Positions 33,801-48,536 of a DNA stretch of 64,000 nt are shown here, in pieces. The notes under the pieces were generated by a model. It was given only the letters and a program-made list of their open reading frames with translations. It did not search any database and was not told where the DNA came from. The DNA comes from Phoebastria nigripes (lineage: Eukaryota > Chordata > Aves > Procellariiformes > Diomedeidae), in contig JAYKAV010003125.1 of NCBI GenBank assembly GCA_035582835.1, positions 1-64,000 on the forward strand. The letters are read 5' to 3'. The position numbers were made by a program, and so were the translations under genes. Every line of letters begins with the position of its first letter. Within the stretch, counting starts at the first letter, position 1.

Positions 33801-36800
33801 GTTGCCACAGCACACAGTACCAGCAAGAAGTTAGCCTGTAACTGGGTGGAAAAAGAATTGCCAGCAAGATTTCCTCATTTTTGCCTTGTAAAAGAAATGT
33901 ACGGTGGATGGTAGGTACTGCCTTGGAAAAAATATTCAGCTAGAAGCCCTTGAATAGGGAATTAGTCACATTCCTGGTTGCTTTTCCTGTGCCCAGGAGA
34001 GTTTGTGACAAGCACAGACAAGTGTGAAAAGCTTTGATAATAAATCCAGAGATAACATTCATCTGAAGAGTTGGTGTCCCTGGAGCATGGAAGGAAAGTG
34101 TTATTCTCTAGTATTCCTTAAAACACTCAAAGCAAATGGGTATTATTCTGCCTATGAAGACATTCTCAGTATCTAATTCTATTAACTGCTACTGCCTTAA
34201 GAAGTACTATAAGAGAGTTAACACCCTATGTCTTCAGGAAAAAAATGGGCCACAGTAAATCCTTAGATATAAGGGTGGACGTAAGTAGCTGGCATTTGTT
34301 TCTAATTTGCATTTATCTTATTTCATTGCAAATTTTAATTCATCTCTTCCAAATGAATATGGAACATTTCATTTGCTGATCTTTTGCATTAATGTGGTCA
34401 ATATAATTGGAGCCGAAGTGAGCTGTTTGCCAGACTTTCTAACTGCTGCCAAGAAAAACTTGGGTGTCATTTTAGAAAAATCCATGGGTGGAGGAGGAGG
34501 AGATCATGACCATCTGTCTATGCATCAAAGGCTAAATCATTATAGGGGAAAAATAACTTCTCTGTTGTGTTTGCCAGCCATGTTCCCCTTTAAAGTAAGT
34601 TCAGTTAGTAACTTTTGAAGATAAACATTTTCAAAATTGTCCTGTGGGCTCAAACATTTCTTGGAAGGAAGGTGGGGAAAAATTTAAAGGACGAAACTGC
34701 ACAATTTGGAAGTGAAAGAGATAGCAGGAGGTTAACATTAGAGGAAAAGTATACAGTCTCCTTGGAATCTTCCCAAACGCTTTCTGTTGCATCCCTTTCA
34801 GTTCCAGGATCTAACAAGTATATAGAAAAGGAAGCACATAGTCTCTTACTTGTCCTGCAGACAAGTTACACATGTTCCATGCCCCATAGCATTTACAGAC
34901 TTCTTGACTTAACATTTAACAAAGGGACAATAGTCTAACAGCATTTGAGAGATGTGACAGTAAATACACACCTGGACCTACCTGAGCCTTAGAACTTCTG
35001 TTGTCAGTCAGGATAATAGTCTGAAAATTAAACATTGTGCAAAAAAATTGCATAGAGAAGAGGGGCATTAACTGTAGTATAGCTAATACTTTGCTCTTTT
35101 TATTTGGTTGGTTTTTTTATTTAATGCATTGCAAAATTAAAATCTTGGCATCATGCTGAAATCCATCATCAGGAGCTAAACGATGAATGTCTGTGAAAAG
35201 CCAGCAGTCCTTCAAACCAGGAGTCACTATTGCAGGAGTGCTGTGGGTTCCTTTATCAGTAGTCACTGTGACATAAAGGTTTCTATGATGAGAGTGAAAT
35301 GACAACAAATTGAAAATGCCAGTAACCATGGGAGTTCTGTTTAGACTGCCAATTCCAGCATTGCTACTGTTCTAGTTGAGTCTGCTATAGTAACCGCTTT
35401 AGTTCCTGTAAGTTCCACCTTCTAGCATACTCTCTCATCAAAATATTTGCATTTTGTAGGGTATGACATCTAAGTCCAGACATTGTTACTTAAAAATATT
35501 GCTCTGGCTCCTCTGAGCAGGAATCCTTCATAGTGTCAGTCTTCAAAGGAAAGATTTACAGATTTNTTATCAGGAGTATGGGGTTTTTCTTTGTATTGAG
35601 ATCCTGAATTCTCTCCTCCTTTGAAGATAAGAAACCTTTGCTATCACAGACTTTATCTGAATACGAATGGGTCCCTGGATTTGATAAACTGTTTAGGAGT
35701 ACTAGGATCAAATCCTAAATATGTGCACACTGAGAGTTCAAAAGGTGAATTAATTTCACCTTTGTATGCTTGCTATTCTTAACTCCTATCTTTCCTGATA
35801 GTAAGTAGTAAAATTAAAAAATGTAATTTAGAAAAATTTATGGCTTTTTGGAGTTATACTTCATGTTCTGCTCCAACATTTTAAAATAAAAAAAAAAAAA
35901 ATTTACAGGCAGATCAGGGTGTGACTTTTGGAAAAATAATCTATTGATCATTTTTAATAAATGCAAAACCAAGCACAAGTGAATTTTTTATATGCAATCG
36001 AACGCCAATAGCATGTTTCACGTGCTTGAAATGGAACAAACACAATTTTAATTTGCAGTACATTCTGAACAGAGAGCCACAGCATTCCACTACATCTGGA
36101 ATCTTTGAAGAGATATATATATTACAAGTTCCTTTCTAACAGTAACTATAAAGTATTAAAGTATTACTATCTAACAGTAACTACAAAGTATTACCTCAGC
36201 CTCAGGTAATAAAATGCCAGCATGAAGATAAATGGAAAAATATAACTGCCTAACTCAGACTTTTAAGAGGCATTGACAATTCAGACAAACTATCCTTTTA
36301 CATTATTGAAGTTGAATGATATCTTGAAAAAGAACTCAAAATCTGCAAGTCCTCTATAAAATCAAAATTAGTTCACTGCAATGATATGGCTGAGTTTGCT
36401 AAAATGTTTGTTTGCATCAGGCTTCTTGCTTGAATTGTATGTTAACCATCTTTTTAAGCCTTTAGTCTTTGATTTTAAGTTAACAGTGCAACAGGATTTG
36501 TGTATTTAAAAAAAAAAAATCAAAGGTTAAAAGAGTAAAACCTCATAATTAAGCACTCCTGTAACACTTACAGAAACCTGGTGGTAAAGAATGAATTTAT
36601 TTCATTGTAATGAAAAGTATATATAAAGTATATATACTGTTTCAGAACATTCTCCTAAGGTTTTTAAAACAAACAAACAAACAAAAAAACCAACAGTAGA
36701 TACCTTTCTGCCCTGCCACTGTGTCACAGTCCATGTGGTCAACAAATAGTTGACCACGAGTAGTAAAATTTACTGTCTGAGCTGAATAATAGGATGTCCT

Positions 36801-39800
36801 GTAAAGCAGGAGTGTTAGAAATCTGCATGGAGGATTGAATTGGAAAATTGCCAGAAGTTCAAGGGCCACATCTATTTTGCATAAAATGGAGCAGATGGTA
36901 GCTGACTTCATCTTTGATACCATGGTACGGTCCACAGAGATTATAAATCCCAGCATGAAACACTCCATTTCTTTCTTGCATTGAGCAGGTGATAAAGGAA
37001 GATACAACTTATCTTGCAGATATTTTGAAACACCTACTTTGCAAATACGCTCTATGCTGCATTATTGTTTCTCATCTAGATTTTTCTAGCAAGAGTTCTG
37101 TTTTTAGCACCTACAACTAATAGCGTACAGTTGGTTAGTAACTACAACTAATTGGCAGTTTCTTGGCCATATTATTGGAGCTTTGCCTATGCTGGCCCAG
37201 AGATTTACCCTGTTTCTTAGGAAGTCTTTTTGCTATGTTACACAAGCATTTATAAATCTTCCGTCGCTATATTTGATCTACCTGACGCCATTCACAGGCA
37301 TAACCAGATCACCCAATAGATCAAATGCTGAGAGTCAGTATTTGAAATTCTTACACTACTCAAAAAGCTTGTGGGACATTAGCATAATGTTAAGGAGAGG
37401 ATGTCTTAGGTTGTGCCTGAGGACCATCATCTAATAGCTATTTAACATGCCATGAGTGTCTAAGGCTATCAACTTTTTTGGTTGAGAGTGTAAGAGATTT
37501 AGTGCCTAATTCAGCAAATCTTAAATTTAAAAATAGTTCCTCTCATATTAAGCAAAGCAAGTAAACATGTTTAAAAAAAAAAAAAATCTCTAAATAGAAA
37601 TCTTAATGTGTACATCAAAATTCCAAGAAATCCACACCATCTACGTATGCAGACTAAAGAAGCATATGATTGATAGAAAAACGTGTTATGGATAGTATTG
37701 AATCAGTCACTACTTGTAGACATCTCTGTGCTGCACCACATCAAATTAACACTGGGTATGATCTGTGATTTAATATAAAGGATCTTAACTGTTTTTAGTT
37801 CTATTGCTAAAGTTCAGCTACAAAATACTAATCTGAAAATACTGGTATTCCAGATTGAAGAAGGCTAAAGTCTGAAGTCAAAAGAAGTAAAGTATAGAAT
37901 AATTTTGTCACTTGTCCCCAACTTGTTCATACAGTGTAAAATCCATTGGATATCTGGTAATAAAAATGGTATTCTTTTGTCCTTTGGAAATACTTCTGCA
38001 TTTTCTGTCATAAGATTTAAACTGTAAGTGCAAGAATATTCCTAAACTTCCGGAATATCCAACTACTACACTATATTTGGGGATATTTTACTTTCATCTA
38101 CTTTGTAGACCCCTACAAAGGCATATATGGGTTATGACAGAGTTTTGGTGCAACTACTTTGTAAGAAAACAGTTCAAATTTGATTACTGATAACTAATCT
38201 GTTAGTAGGGAGATGACCTAGAAAGTAGTTATAACTTGTAATTGCTAGTGCTTCTGTATCTGTTTCCTTCAGAAAAGGAAAATGGGCAGTGTTTTGTCAT
38301 CCGAAGTTATAACCAGTATTATACAACACTTGTGAAGCCCAGCCTTAGCCTGTCTGCTTTGCTCTGATCTGACTGCACAGAGCAAAGAGAAATCTGGGTG
38401 GCTTAAACGGTGGAGATTTCACTGGCATTCCCGCATGTCTTTCAGATCCTGCTCCCCTTCTCCCATGTAGGTGCTGCCGAACAGTGGACATAACTTTGTA
38501 GCTCTGTATTGCTTGTCAGGATCTCTGGCTAAACCTTTAAAAACTGTCTGAGAGCTGAGGGAAGCTCAAATACATTCTTTATTGGAGCCTGCTGGGGCTG
38601 TAGCTCTCACTGTTAGTACTATCCAATTTGTCATGAATAGTTCCAATCTCATGATGTGGTAACAGCTACAGAGCCAAAGAGTTGTATCCATCGCTTCAAC
38701 TGGAACAGCATTAGAGCTGCTATTATTTGTGTCAGGGTCTGACTCGGTGCAAAACCTAAGGCGCATCACTGCAAACTAAGGGGTAGTACTAAGGTTTACC
38801 ACTTCTGACGAGAACTGCCTTGAGCCTATATAAGCAGTAATATTTCAATTTTATAGATGAGAGAACACGAGAGAGATCAAATTATTTCTTTCAATATTAC
38901 AGACAGCGTGGAATTCAGGAATTTCTGTTCTTGTCCTAATACTGCAATAGGAAAACAAAAAATCAAGGGGGAAAAAACACTTAGAAATGACTGCAACTGC
39001 ATCTTTTCTCTCCCTTTGACGATTTTGTTTTCAAGCAATGGCTTCCTTTCACAGCTTTTAATATTTAGTCATTTTCATCAGCATGGAATTGTTCTAATTT
39101 GTTACTTCCATGTTCTAATTACGAAATATGAGAGAATTCTAAATATTTAATGGGAATGGGATTATTAGCGATGTGCCCTTGTTGCATGCTGCATTGTTAT
39201 CCTCTTTAGTATCATAAAATGTATAATGTACCTGTAGCAAAGAGACCTTAGAGCATACAGATGGAGCGGAATTCCTACAGCAGTCATAGGTCTGCAAGTG
39301 TTATTCTTGCGATCTCAATACAGTCTTTTTAGATTATTATACATGAACACCAGTGAAAAAAGGTCTTTCTCCATCTTCTTTTTAATACAGTTAAGTCCAC
39401 ATCTTATTCAAAGATATACTGGTACAAAATGATCAGTTTGATTACACCCTAAGATTGAAAAGACCATTTAGGTTTTGGTTGCTGTTCATCAACAGAAAGG
39501 AAGTTTATGATTCAATATTTTACTGTATGGGATATTTTTCTTGCAGATTGTAATGACCCTCAGAGTATTCTGGGTTCTTTGCTCACCATTTTAAACCAAT
39601 CCAGCTCCACCGGAGACAAAGATCAGGTCAGTGGCAGGGTGTCAGTCACTGGTTCCTACAGTCTTGATTGCTCTGTAAATCACAACAGTCCATCTGGGAC
39701 TGCTACTGCAGAAGCTGATTTTCATCTCACATGTATCTTCTCTCACCTCTGTTAGGCGCTGTCACAGACCAGCTATCTGCTGTGCTCTAGCTTCCATTCA

Positions 39801-42800
39801 GCCATCCCTTATTCTTCTGTATCTTGACCGCTGCAGATATAAAGCACATCAAGGGCATTTTTAAAGCTTTCTTCCTCATTAACTGGGACCCTTCTTCCTC
39901 ACTGTGTTCTTCAGCCTCATTTTGAGGTTTTGTCTAGCTGACAACTATACAGCCAGGATAGCATCTAAGCCTTCCACTAGTCAAAAAGACGACTTATTTC
40001 AAAGAGCATTCCTTAAAATTCTCATAATGTACACTTTCTCAATAAACCTTATAAAAAAAGTCCAACAAGAGTAATCAGAAACGAAGTTTAATGTTTGCAT
40101 TAGAGAGGTGGTTTCCTTGAAAATGGTGAAAGAATTAAAGTATTTCTCAAATGGTGAGCATGAAGTCTAAGACCTCGGTTTTCACAAAAACATGGAAATC
40201 AGGTGCTGGGTGTTCTTAGCATCGATTGTAGCTACTGGGAATTAGGAAATGGAATTAAGTTGCATTATGCTACATATGGATGATTGACTTCTTCAGGACT
40301 GATGAAATGACAAAAAGTAGTTAGCCAGAAAGAGTACTAAATAAACCGTTTTTTTCACTATGAAAAAATTCTGAAGATGCTTTGCCCTACATCTATATGG
40401 AATAGTTCATAAAAGAAAACCATAACTCAAGACTGATGTCATTAGAACTATTGCTATTCTAAATCTGCCTTAATTTCTAGTTGCTTAATTTAGTTGCTTC
40501 ACTCAATTCTCTTCAGACAGGATTTTAATTCATGGCATCTGATATTGTTTTCTTGGTATCCTCTAAAATTCAAGTTTGGAGGAAAAATGAGATTGCTGAT
40601 TTGGAAAACAAAGATTTTTACAATAAATCTCTTCTAATAAGAGCACAAATAGATTTTATGTTATCATGTGGCTCTTAAATTTGCAGGTACTAGGAATATA
40701 AATTTCAATCTGTGAATATGTAGGACTGTCATTTTTTTAACTCAGTGTCAGGAAACCAGACATACGCAAACAGTCTGTCCCTCTGCCTGGAAAATATTCC
40801 AGTCAGAAGCCCTATGTTAAGGAGATGTCTAACCATGGACGGTTAGGCTTAGAACAGTTTTCAATCAGATCAAGATCTGATTTAAAAAAAAAAAAAAAAT
40901 TCATATTCTCTTTTATTGTCAAGTGTAGATTTTTATTAATACTATACAATCTTTCACTTTAGATTTTTTAATTGCTGAGACAGAAGCTATTAAAATAGAA
41001 ATTATTATCAATCTCAATACTTTTTTTTTCCTTCAACCTATGTTTTTTCAGTCTTGAATACCCGCTGAAATTATATAACCAGAATAGAACTGTTCTACTC
41101 TTGGGCAAACCCCCAGATTCTTATTTTCTCAGAAATAAATAGTCACTCTTTACATTTGCCTCCCATTCTAGCTCCCAGTTTTCCCACAAAAAGAACCAGG
41201 ACTGCATTCTAGCAAACTAGGATTTTCTATAGTTTTAAATAGCTAACTTAAAAAGAATTTAATCCTATTCTATTCTATTCCACTCTAAGGGCTGTCTTCA
41301 GTCACTCAGAGCCTTACCAAGCTATCCACCCCAGAAAAAAAATAAAAAACCACAACTGAAAAAGTAAAGGAATGCAAAAGTTTCCCTTGTATTTTTACAT
41401 TATCTTTGATTTTTTTTCCTAGGTCTGGCACACATACATTGCAGTCTCATAGCTGTCGTTTATTTCATTTCCAGAACATTTTCCATTACTCCTGAAAAGT
41501 ACAAAATTAGGAAGATCCTGATTAGTGCCACAGATATTAATGATTACAGAAACAGTAATAGTGGCAGTAAATATTGTATACTCCATCAATATTCAGCTTT
41601 ATACCCAAAGATAACTGATCAGTGCAAAAGGGTACCTATAGCTGATCAGTTCATCATAATGGCTTTCAATTCATTCATCAATTACATTTTGGAAACGGTA
41701 AAAATGCCCAAGAGAATTGATCCTATCCCAAGGAGCTGGCAAAGGCCCCAGTCCTGGCAGAGGATCCAGACGGAAGCAATTCTTGTCCAACACACATCCT
41801 TTTGTGTAATTCAACTGATTTATAGAAAATACATTTCTGACATCCAAGGCATCAAGTTTCTGCTTTTTCTGTAATATTGTTCAGTAAGTTTAGCCATCTT
41901 CTGATTTACAATGCTATTCAAGGTTTTACAATAATGTTAGCCATCTATGTCCACTGTTACCACTTTTAAAGTAAAATTCTTGAGTAGAAATGCAACCAAA
42001 ACAGTAAATATCTGGAAAAAGACACTGCAGAAACCTTTCTAACTTAAATACATTTTATTTTAATATGCTACAGTAGAAATTAGTAAAATTAAATATTTTT
42101 AAAATCCAATTTGCGTAATATTGGATTTATATATGGTGAGGAAGCTATGTTCTGTTAATGGACACAAGAATATCTGGTTTGGACTCTGGAAGTATATGGC
42201 TTTAAATATTTCTGATGTTTAAAAGGATAAGTTTATCAGGTGGATGCATTTTATTCCTCTCCAAAATAATACCAAATTGAAAATACTCTAAATGAATCAG
42301 ATGACTATATGATTCCATGGGAGCAGGATCTCTTCCCCTATTATAGATCATTAAGTGGTTAACAATGTGAATGAACGCAGTTGCTTCTGCAAATTGTTTT
42401 CAATTAGCTGGTGAAATAGAAAACTCATCTGAGAAACTGCTCTAAAATTATATCACAAGTTTCCCAAGTGAGTACTTTGCTACTGAACTAAAAGAGCAGT
42501 CCTGTAGCTTAAGCCACTAGAGACTGTTTATAATTAATGCCTAATTTTTCACAGGTGCATTTTTTACATGTTTTGTCAGGGTATTGGCATTTTATAGCTA
42601 ACTCAGATTTTGTCAAACTGAAAGTTGCAGTTTTAGTCCACATAGCATATATTGATAGAAGCAAGGTGTGTTGCTAAATTTGTAAGTCAATTCCACTTGG
42701 TTAACTTCCAGAAGATTATTTTATCTAAAAATTAACTTCTTGCCAATGCCAGTAACCTAAGTTGCAGCACTATGTGAAAGTCTTCTCTAGAATAATAATT

Positions 42801-43972
42801 CTGAACAGAAGGCTGCCTTTAAGTATCACTGCTCCATATATACCACTGCTTCCTGTTATTTCATTCTTATCTTTCCTGAAAAGTAAAATATTAGCCTGTC
42901 TCAAACCTTCAAAGGGATGAGCTGTTTTTTACTGACTTGTACATGGCCTTTTAAAAAAGTAATTTTGGGGATTGGCAGATCTGGTGAGTAATCCTGGCTT
43001 GTAGTAAAGCATATGCACAGTGTTCACATTAGCTTAGGAAACATGAAAAAATACCATTTTTTAAAATTCTGTCAAATTCAGATAGGCATCTGTTTATTGT
43101 ACAAGTTTAATATCTGTACTCCACCTGTCTAAATAAAAGCAAAGCAGTTGACTGATTCACTGTTAATGCTTCCCGGTGAAACCATATACTAGAAGTGGGA
43201 CACTAGAGAAAACTAGTAGTCTGACGTCTTTTGTTTGTGACAATGAAATTTAATAAAAACCGCAAATTGTTTAGGGCTTCAGTGTTTTGCGAGATATTTA
43301 AGGAGTAGAAAAAAAATTTTTTACTGCACATAGATTTGTACTAATGTATTAGCACAATTAAGGAAATCACCCTGCAAATGTCTGCTGCAGGCACATAAAA
43401 AAAAACTTGTTAGAGAAATCCGTGGGCTGCAGAATGTTATGATCAAGACCCCTTAAAGAATTCTGTGCAGCCTCTACTTACCTGTATTGTTTGTTAGGAT
43501 GGATTTTATTGCCGTAGCATTGTTATTTGTGATTTAATACTGCTTGTTCATATAATTAAAAGTTTATTTTTTAGCTGTTGCGACACCAGAATGGCATATC
43601 TGTTGTCGTAGGCCACAAGAATTTTCAGATGGTACCAATGCAATACTATTAATTACAATGTCATATGAAAATTCCAGTTTCTCTCTATAAATCATCACTC
43701 AAAGATCAAAAAAGCATCCATCAAACTTCACTCTCCTATAACTCTCTCTGTTGTTTAAGGTTTAGCTCTACAGTCCTTCATTGCTACAGCTCTGATGCTA
43801 CGTTGGTCTCCATTGGTACAAGCCCGTTATGTAGGTCTACAACACAGAACTGTTATCCTTACTGTAGTTGGCATGCAAAGTAATGTTGGCCAGACACAGA
43901 ATTTGAAGAGAGACATTAAAGGATATTTTCGTTAGTTTTATGCACTTATGCAACACTGGAAGCTGGGATAAT
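30846..43972. other. Long intergenic stretch, no gene seen
   Basis: Thirteen kilobases without a gene I can name. It holds A/C-rich low-complexity tracts at 32080-32146 and 36666-36694, an inverted pair of such tracts around 32013-32097, an E-box/GATA cluster at 32977-33090, and A runs near 35888, 36506, 37572 and 40883. Several open stretches with splice-like borders (36704-36970 and 35115-35360 on minus, 39547-39626 on plus) are discussed as findings. One N occurs at 35566. Confidence 0.5.
32080..32146. repeat. A/C-rich low-complexity tract
   Basis: The plus strand is made almost only of A and C here: A runs broken by CCAAACC, AACCCCACAACAC and AACCCCAAAACCAC. Similar tracts recur in the window at about 3150, 14813, 36666 and 57541, and as G/T on the plus strand near 5278 and 59480. 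They look like slippage-grown simple sequence, not copies of one element. Confidence 0.75.
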
Positions 43973-44100
43973 AATCATAGAATCATAGAATAGTTTGAGT
44001 TGGAAGGGACCTTTAAAGGTCATCTAGTCCAACCCCCCTGACATGGACAGGGACATCTGCAACTAGATCAGGTTGCTCAGAGCCCNGTCCGACCTGACCT
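43973..44100 (-). mobile_element. CR1 LINE 3' tail fragment
   Basis: The plus strand begins with the reversed CR1 tail AATCATAGAATCATAGAATA, continues GAGTTGGAAGGGACCTTTAA AGGTCATCTAGTCCAACCCC and GACAGGGACATCTGCAACTA GATCAGGTTGCTCAGAGCCC, and stops near GACCTGACCT. The element therefore points left and is truncated to about 130 bases. One N lies at 44086. The good match suggests moderate age. Confidence 0.93.
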
Positions 44101-46449
44101 AATAGGGCATATTGAGAGGAAATGGAGCACTACGGGGTGTTGAGAAAAAGGAAAGAGAACAAAAATAACCAACTTGAAGTGAGGTTAGCACAGAAATGGT
44201 GTCTTCCCTCCCTCTTCCATATGCTGTGTAATGCAAAAAAAGCTGTAAGTTCTAGTTTGAGACTTAAGTAAGACTATCATTATTTTAAGAATACTTGTAG
44301 GATGCAGAAAATACACAACTCAGTAGAATAATTCTGTTTGTGATAAACAGCTAATAAATGTTGAAGAGGTGATAGAATGACACAGACTGTCACTTGGACT
44401 CTAGCTGTGCTTCGGAAGCCAACTCAGACTCTGATTGCTCATGTGCCATCCTTGCCCTCAGAGTTCAGGAGTTACTGCGATAATAATTCCCTTTGTTAAC
44501 TCAGGTCTGTGAGAATCACAACAAATGAAACCTGGATCTTGCTTGCAAACTGATGGAAGCCACAGTTGTGGCATTTCTCAAATCTCTCTCCTGGATAGAA
44601 TGAGTGTCTCTTCATTCTAACTCTCAGTAGGGGTACTCTCTACCCAGTAGTTATTTTTACAAAAATTTGAAGCTCTTAATTACTTTAAAGGTGTATCTAC
44701 CCTTTTATCAAATTTGTCTCAAATCAGCCTATGTGCTCAAAACCTATTAATGGGGCACATATGTGCTATGATTGCACAAATCTCCTTTCCTTAGTAAACT
44801 AGGCTAAATACCTCTAAGAAGCCAAATGAAAGTTTAATCTTTAAGAAATTACATTTTTTTAAAAAAATCCATTTCTTATAGATGTTCCTACCAAATTTAA
44901 TGTCATGTTAATACTACTATTCAAATGTACAGGAATAAATGAGAAATTATATTATTTATATGAATTTTTGATCCCTCTTCCACATCAAAAATATGATTTT
45001 CTGTCAAGCTGTTTAGAATACCTGAGATGTTGCACAGCAAATGATTGCCTTGTCTGCTTCAGAGCTAAGTCAATATTAACACCAATGAAGTATGCATCAC
45101 CATGGTATTCAGATGGACTTTGCATTTTGATTGAAGTACAAACATATCCAGGCTGCCAGACAGATGTAGTCCAGGTAGGAAGCATGCATTCTGTTTTGTA
45201 ATTTGGCAAGGGAACTACAAACTGGCTAAATCTTAGTCAAGGACCAAATATTCAAGAATCTGGAGATGGAAAGCCTTGACAGTATTAAGTCTGTTTTAGA
45301 GTTGCTGCTCACAACTTTGTTTCTTAAGTTTTCTTCAAGGAGTACAATAATTCCTGCTAAGAACACTATATGCCCAACATGAGGGAGCCTGAAGGAAAGA
45401 TAAACAAGTCAACTCTGCTGAATATTGAGGCAAAAAGGAAATAGCTGTGTAGATACGAGGGCTGTTGGACAGTTTCAGACTTTATAAATAGCAGTCAGTG
45501 GATCAGAAAACTTATGACCAAAAAAACCCCAGCACAATCTTTTTTTAAACAAGGTTTTTAAAAATATATATCTACCATTTTAAAGTTATAATTCATATGC
45601 TACAGAGGAACTTTCTAAAACTGAAGAGAAAATGTTCATCTTCTAGAGACTGTTCTCAATAGAACCTGGCAAAAAATGCAGTTTAAGGGAAGGCAATGAT
45701 AGAGTATTCATGTGAAATAAATAGTGTTTTAGAGAGGCCGACACTTTCTTTGGTGGTTCTTAAACTTCATAAAGTAGTGTGAATGCAAAACCCTAGGACA
45801 TGACTGGCTAGATTCATAAGCAAGAAAAGGAAGGGGGAAGTGATGCTGCCTTTCATCCAAAAGTCCAGGCACCAGTGCATTCATCTGGGAGAAGATCTCT
45901 GCCTAGCTCCCTCTCCTGTTTGAGGAGATCTGCTCACTCAGACTAGTGGGGATTTTGGAACAAACCTCCTCGTTTTGTTTCACATAAGCGTTCACTGAGT
46001 CAGAATGACTCAAGCCTGATGTGTAAACCAAGAACTGGGGAGGTGGGGCACCCTCGACTTTTAATCCTGTTCAGATAGACATTTAACTTTCTTAAAGTGC
46101 AACAGCTAAATCCAAGAAGAGCACCCCAAATACCCTGCAAAACTCTGATTAGATCAGACCTGTGAGAAGTGTTGATTCTAGGACTAATAAGGGGTCTCCC
46201 CTTACAGACTGTAAACTCATTGGCTAGTGGATAAGACAGCAATCCCCATTGTCTTCTGTTTCATTATCCTAATACTTTCTTTCCTTTCAGTTTGGCAGCC
46301 AATCTGATAAATAAAAATCAGTTATTGGCACAGACTTTCTCAGAATTCATGGACACATTTTACAGATGTGATGATAATGCCAAGAAATCAGTTTCAGTTC
46401 TAGTTTTATGAACAGAAACTGCTAGGCAAATACATGATTACTTGTAAAG
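44101..46449. other. Intergenic, no gene seen
   Basis: AT-rich unique sequence between a CR1 fragment and the solo LTR. It contains a region near 44882-45174 that is open on both strands and bounded by splice-like signals on both, treated under findings. No known protein, RNA or repeat was recognised. Confidence 0.5.
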
Positions 46450-47011
46450 TGTCGTGGTTTAACCCTGGCAGCACCTAAACACCANGCAGCCGCTCGCTCA
46501 CACCCCCCCCGCTCCAGTGGGATGGGGGAGAGAATTGGGAGGGCATGAGTAGGAAAACTCGTGGGTTGAGATAAAAACAGTTTAATAATTGAAATAAAAC
46601 AAAGTAGAACAGTAATAGTAACAGTGATAACAACAACAATATACAAAGCAGGCGATGCACAATGCAATTGCTCACCACCCGCCCGAACCGACGCGTGCCC
46701 AATACAAGAGCTGGTCCCGGGACCCAGAGCACCACCCCCCCCCTTAGTTTTTATACTGAGCGTGATGTTGCATGGTATGGAATACCCCATCGGCCAGCTG
46801 GGTCAACCACCCCGGCTATGCTCCCCCCGCCAGCTTCCCATGCACCTGGCAGGGCATGGGAGGCCGAAAAGTGCCTGGTGCAAGCACCACCCAGCAGCAC
46901 CCAAAACATCAATGGGCCATCAACGCTCCTATTATACCAAACCCAAAACACAGCACACCCCCTCCAGCTACTGGGAAGAAAGTTAACTCTGTCCCAGCCG
47001 GAACCAGGACA
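46450..47011 (-). mobile_element. Solo LTR of an endogenous retrovirus
   Basis: A 562-base element starts TGTCGTGGTTTAACCCTGGC on the plus strand and ends GGAACCAGGACA, so read on the minus strand it begins TGTCCTGG and ends CACGACA, the usual TG...CA form. The minus strand has a TATA box (AGTATAAAAACTAAG) near 46745-46760. The flanks show a 4-base target duplication, AAAG at 46446-46449 and at 47012-47015. There is no internal retroviral sequence, primer-binding site or second LTR, so this is a solo LTR left by recombination. I recognise the text as an LTR type repeated widely in Neoaves (TguLTR5-like, from memory). One N is at 46485. Confidence 0.92.
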
Positions 47012-48536
47012 AAAGAATATAAAGAAATCTAACGATCTAAAAGTGTGCCACTTTCTCCTTACAGTGATTTGCCTAGAGTTGCTGATACCTCAGCAGAAAT
47101 TCTGAATAATATTCTACTAAAGGAATATTACATTTAACAGATTTTCTTTCTTTATTTCTGTATTATTAGTTACTTTCTTTTGGATGATGAGAAAATACTT
47201 ATTGCTTAGGAGCTGATATGTTTCTATGTTTATTCTTCAGGTATTTTTAAAATCTTCCTAATAGTAACTCATTGTGACACAATGTAAGTTATTTTATGAT
47301 TTTCAAAGCAGATGCATCATTTATCACTTCCAGTACTATCTGCAATAGTTTAAAAGCCACGTTGGAGCATTGTACTTCTACAAGTTTTAACTCACTTTTT
47401 TTTGGTCTTTTCTTTTTTGGAAGGAATTATCCTCTTTTTGTCTGCCCAACACAATGTGGACTGCTTGTGGGATCCTATATGAAGAATGGCTAATATTTTG
47501 CATAACAAGTTAATCAATTTTTACAAATCACAATAAAAGGAAGCATCATATGAGAAATTTTCACTTCCTGTTAACAAGGGCACATGCTGCTGAATATCTG
47601 TTCACAATATTCAATGAACTAGAGTATCTTGGCAAAGTAATGTACAACACCCTTTCTTTCTCTGACAAGGTTTGTGAGAGAGAAACCAATCTAGCAGTAG
47701 GATTCTTGCAGTATAGCAGTTGTTGTCAGTATGACCTGGCAATTGCCATCAATAAGACAACTTCTCCAATAAATACACATTACTCCCTTTTTTTTTTTTT
47801 AAAGCAGAAAATATGACTGTAAACTTTACCCAGTAGTGTCATTTTTCAACAAGAGTCTCTGGGGCTTATGTTGAGTTGGTATTATGTCACTTTTCATGCT
47901 ATTTAAGGCTTCTGCCAAGTAGTATAACAATGTCTGGCATCAACCCAGTGGAACAATGTTCTTTACTACTGAATTACTTAATTGAGTAGAAGTGGGCGCA
48001 AAGGCTAAACCAAGTAGTTATTTGCTTGGATTTTCTTTATGTGGAGTACACACAGTAGTAGACATCTAGGATTGAATTTGCTCGAAGGTGAATGATAAAA
48101 ATGAATACAATCGACAAGGTGTATGCCCTATGTCTCCGAAAACTGGACGAGTAGTTGCAATAGATAAATAGATGTACATAGTATCATTTTTCTAAAATCA
48201 GTTTCTTAAATGAAAACTAAATTATTTCAAGGCTTATTTAATGTTAATCTACTAACTTTATTTTAACCTAAAGTCACCATGAAAAGCTTCTGGAAACAAA
48301 TTTTTTTTTAAGAAATACTTTTCGTTTGCATCCCAATAAACAAACTGGATTTGTAATAGCAATGGCTCTGTTTGTAGCCATTTTCACTCTGATAGAGCTC
48401 ATCCAATTCAAACATTTCTTGTAACTTCAAGCAGTTTAGAATGTGTTCTCATCTGATGAGTTTGAGTAATGTTGACAGGAGAAATACATGCACACTGAAG
48501 AGAGACTGACTCTTCTAGACGTTAATTTTTTATTAT

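Noticed and set aside
37183..37434. 83-codon plus-strand frame with hydrophobic stretches
   Set aside because: It has no splice borders or known relatives, and the opposite strand is equally unconvincing.
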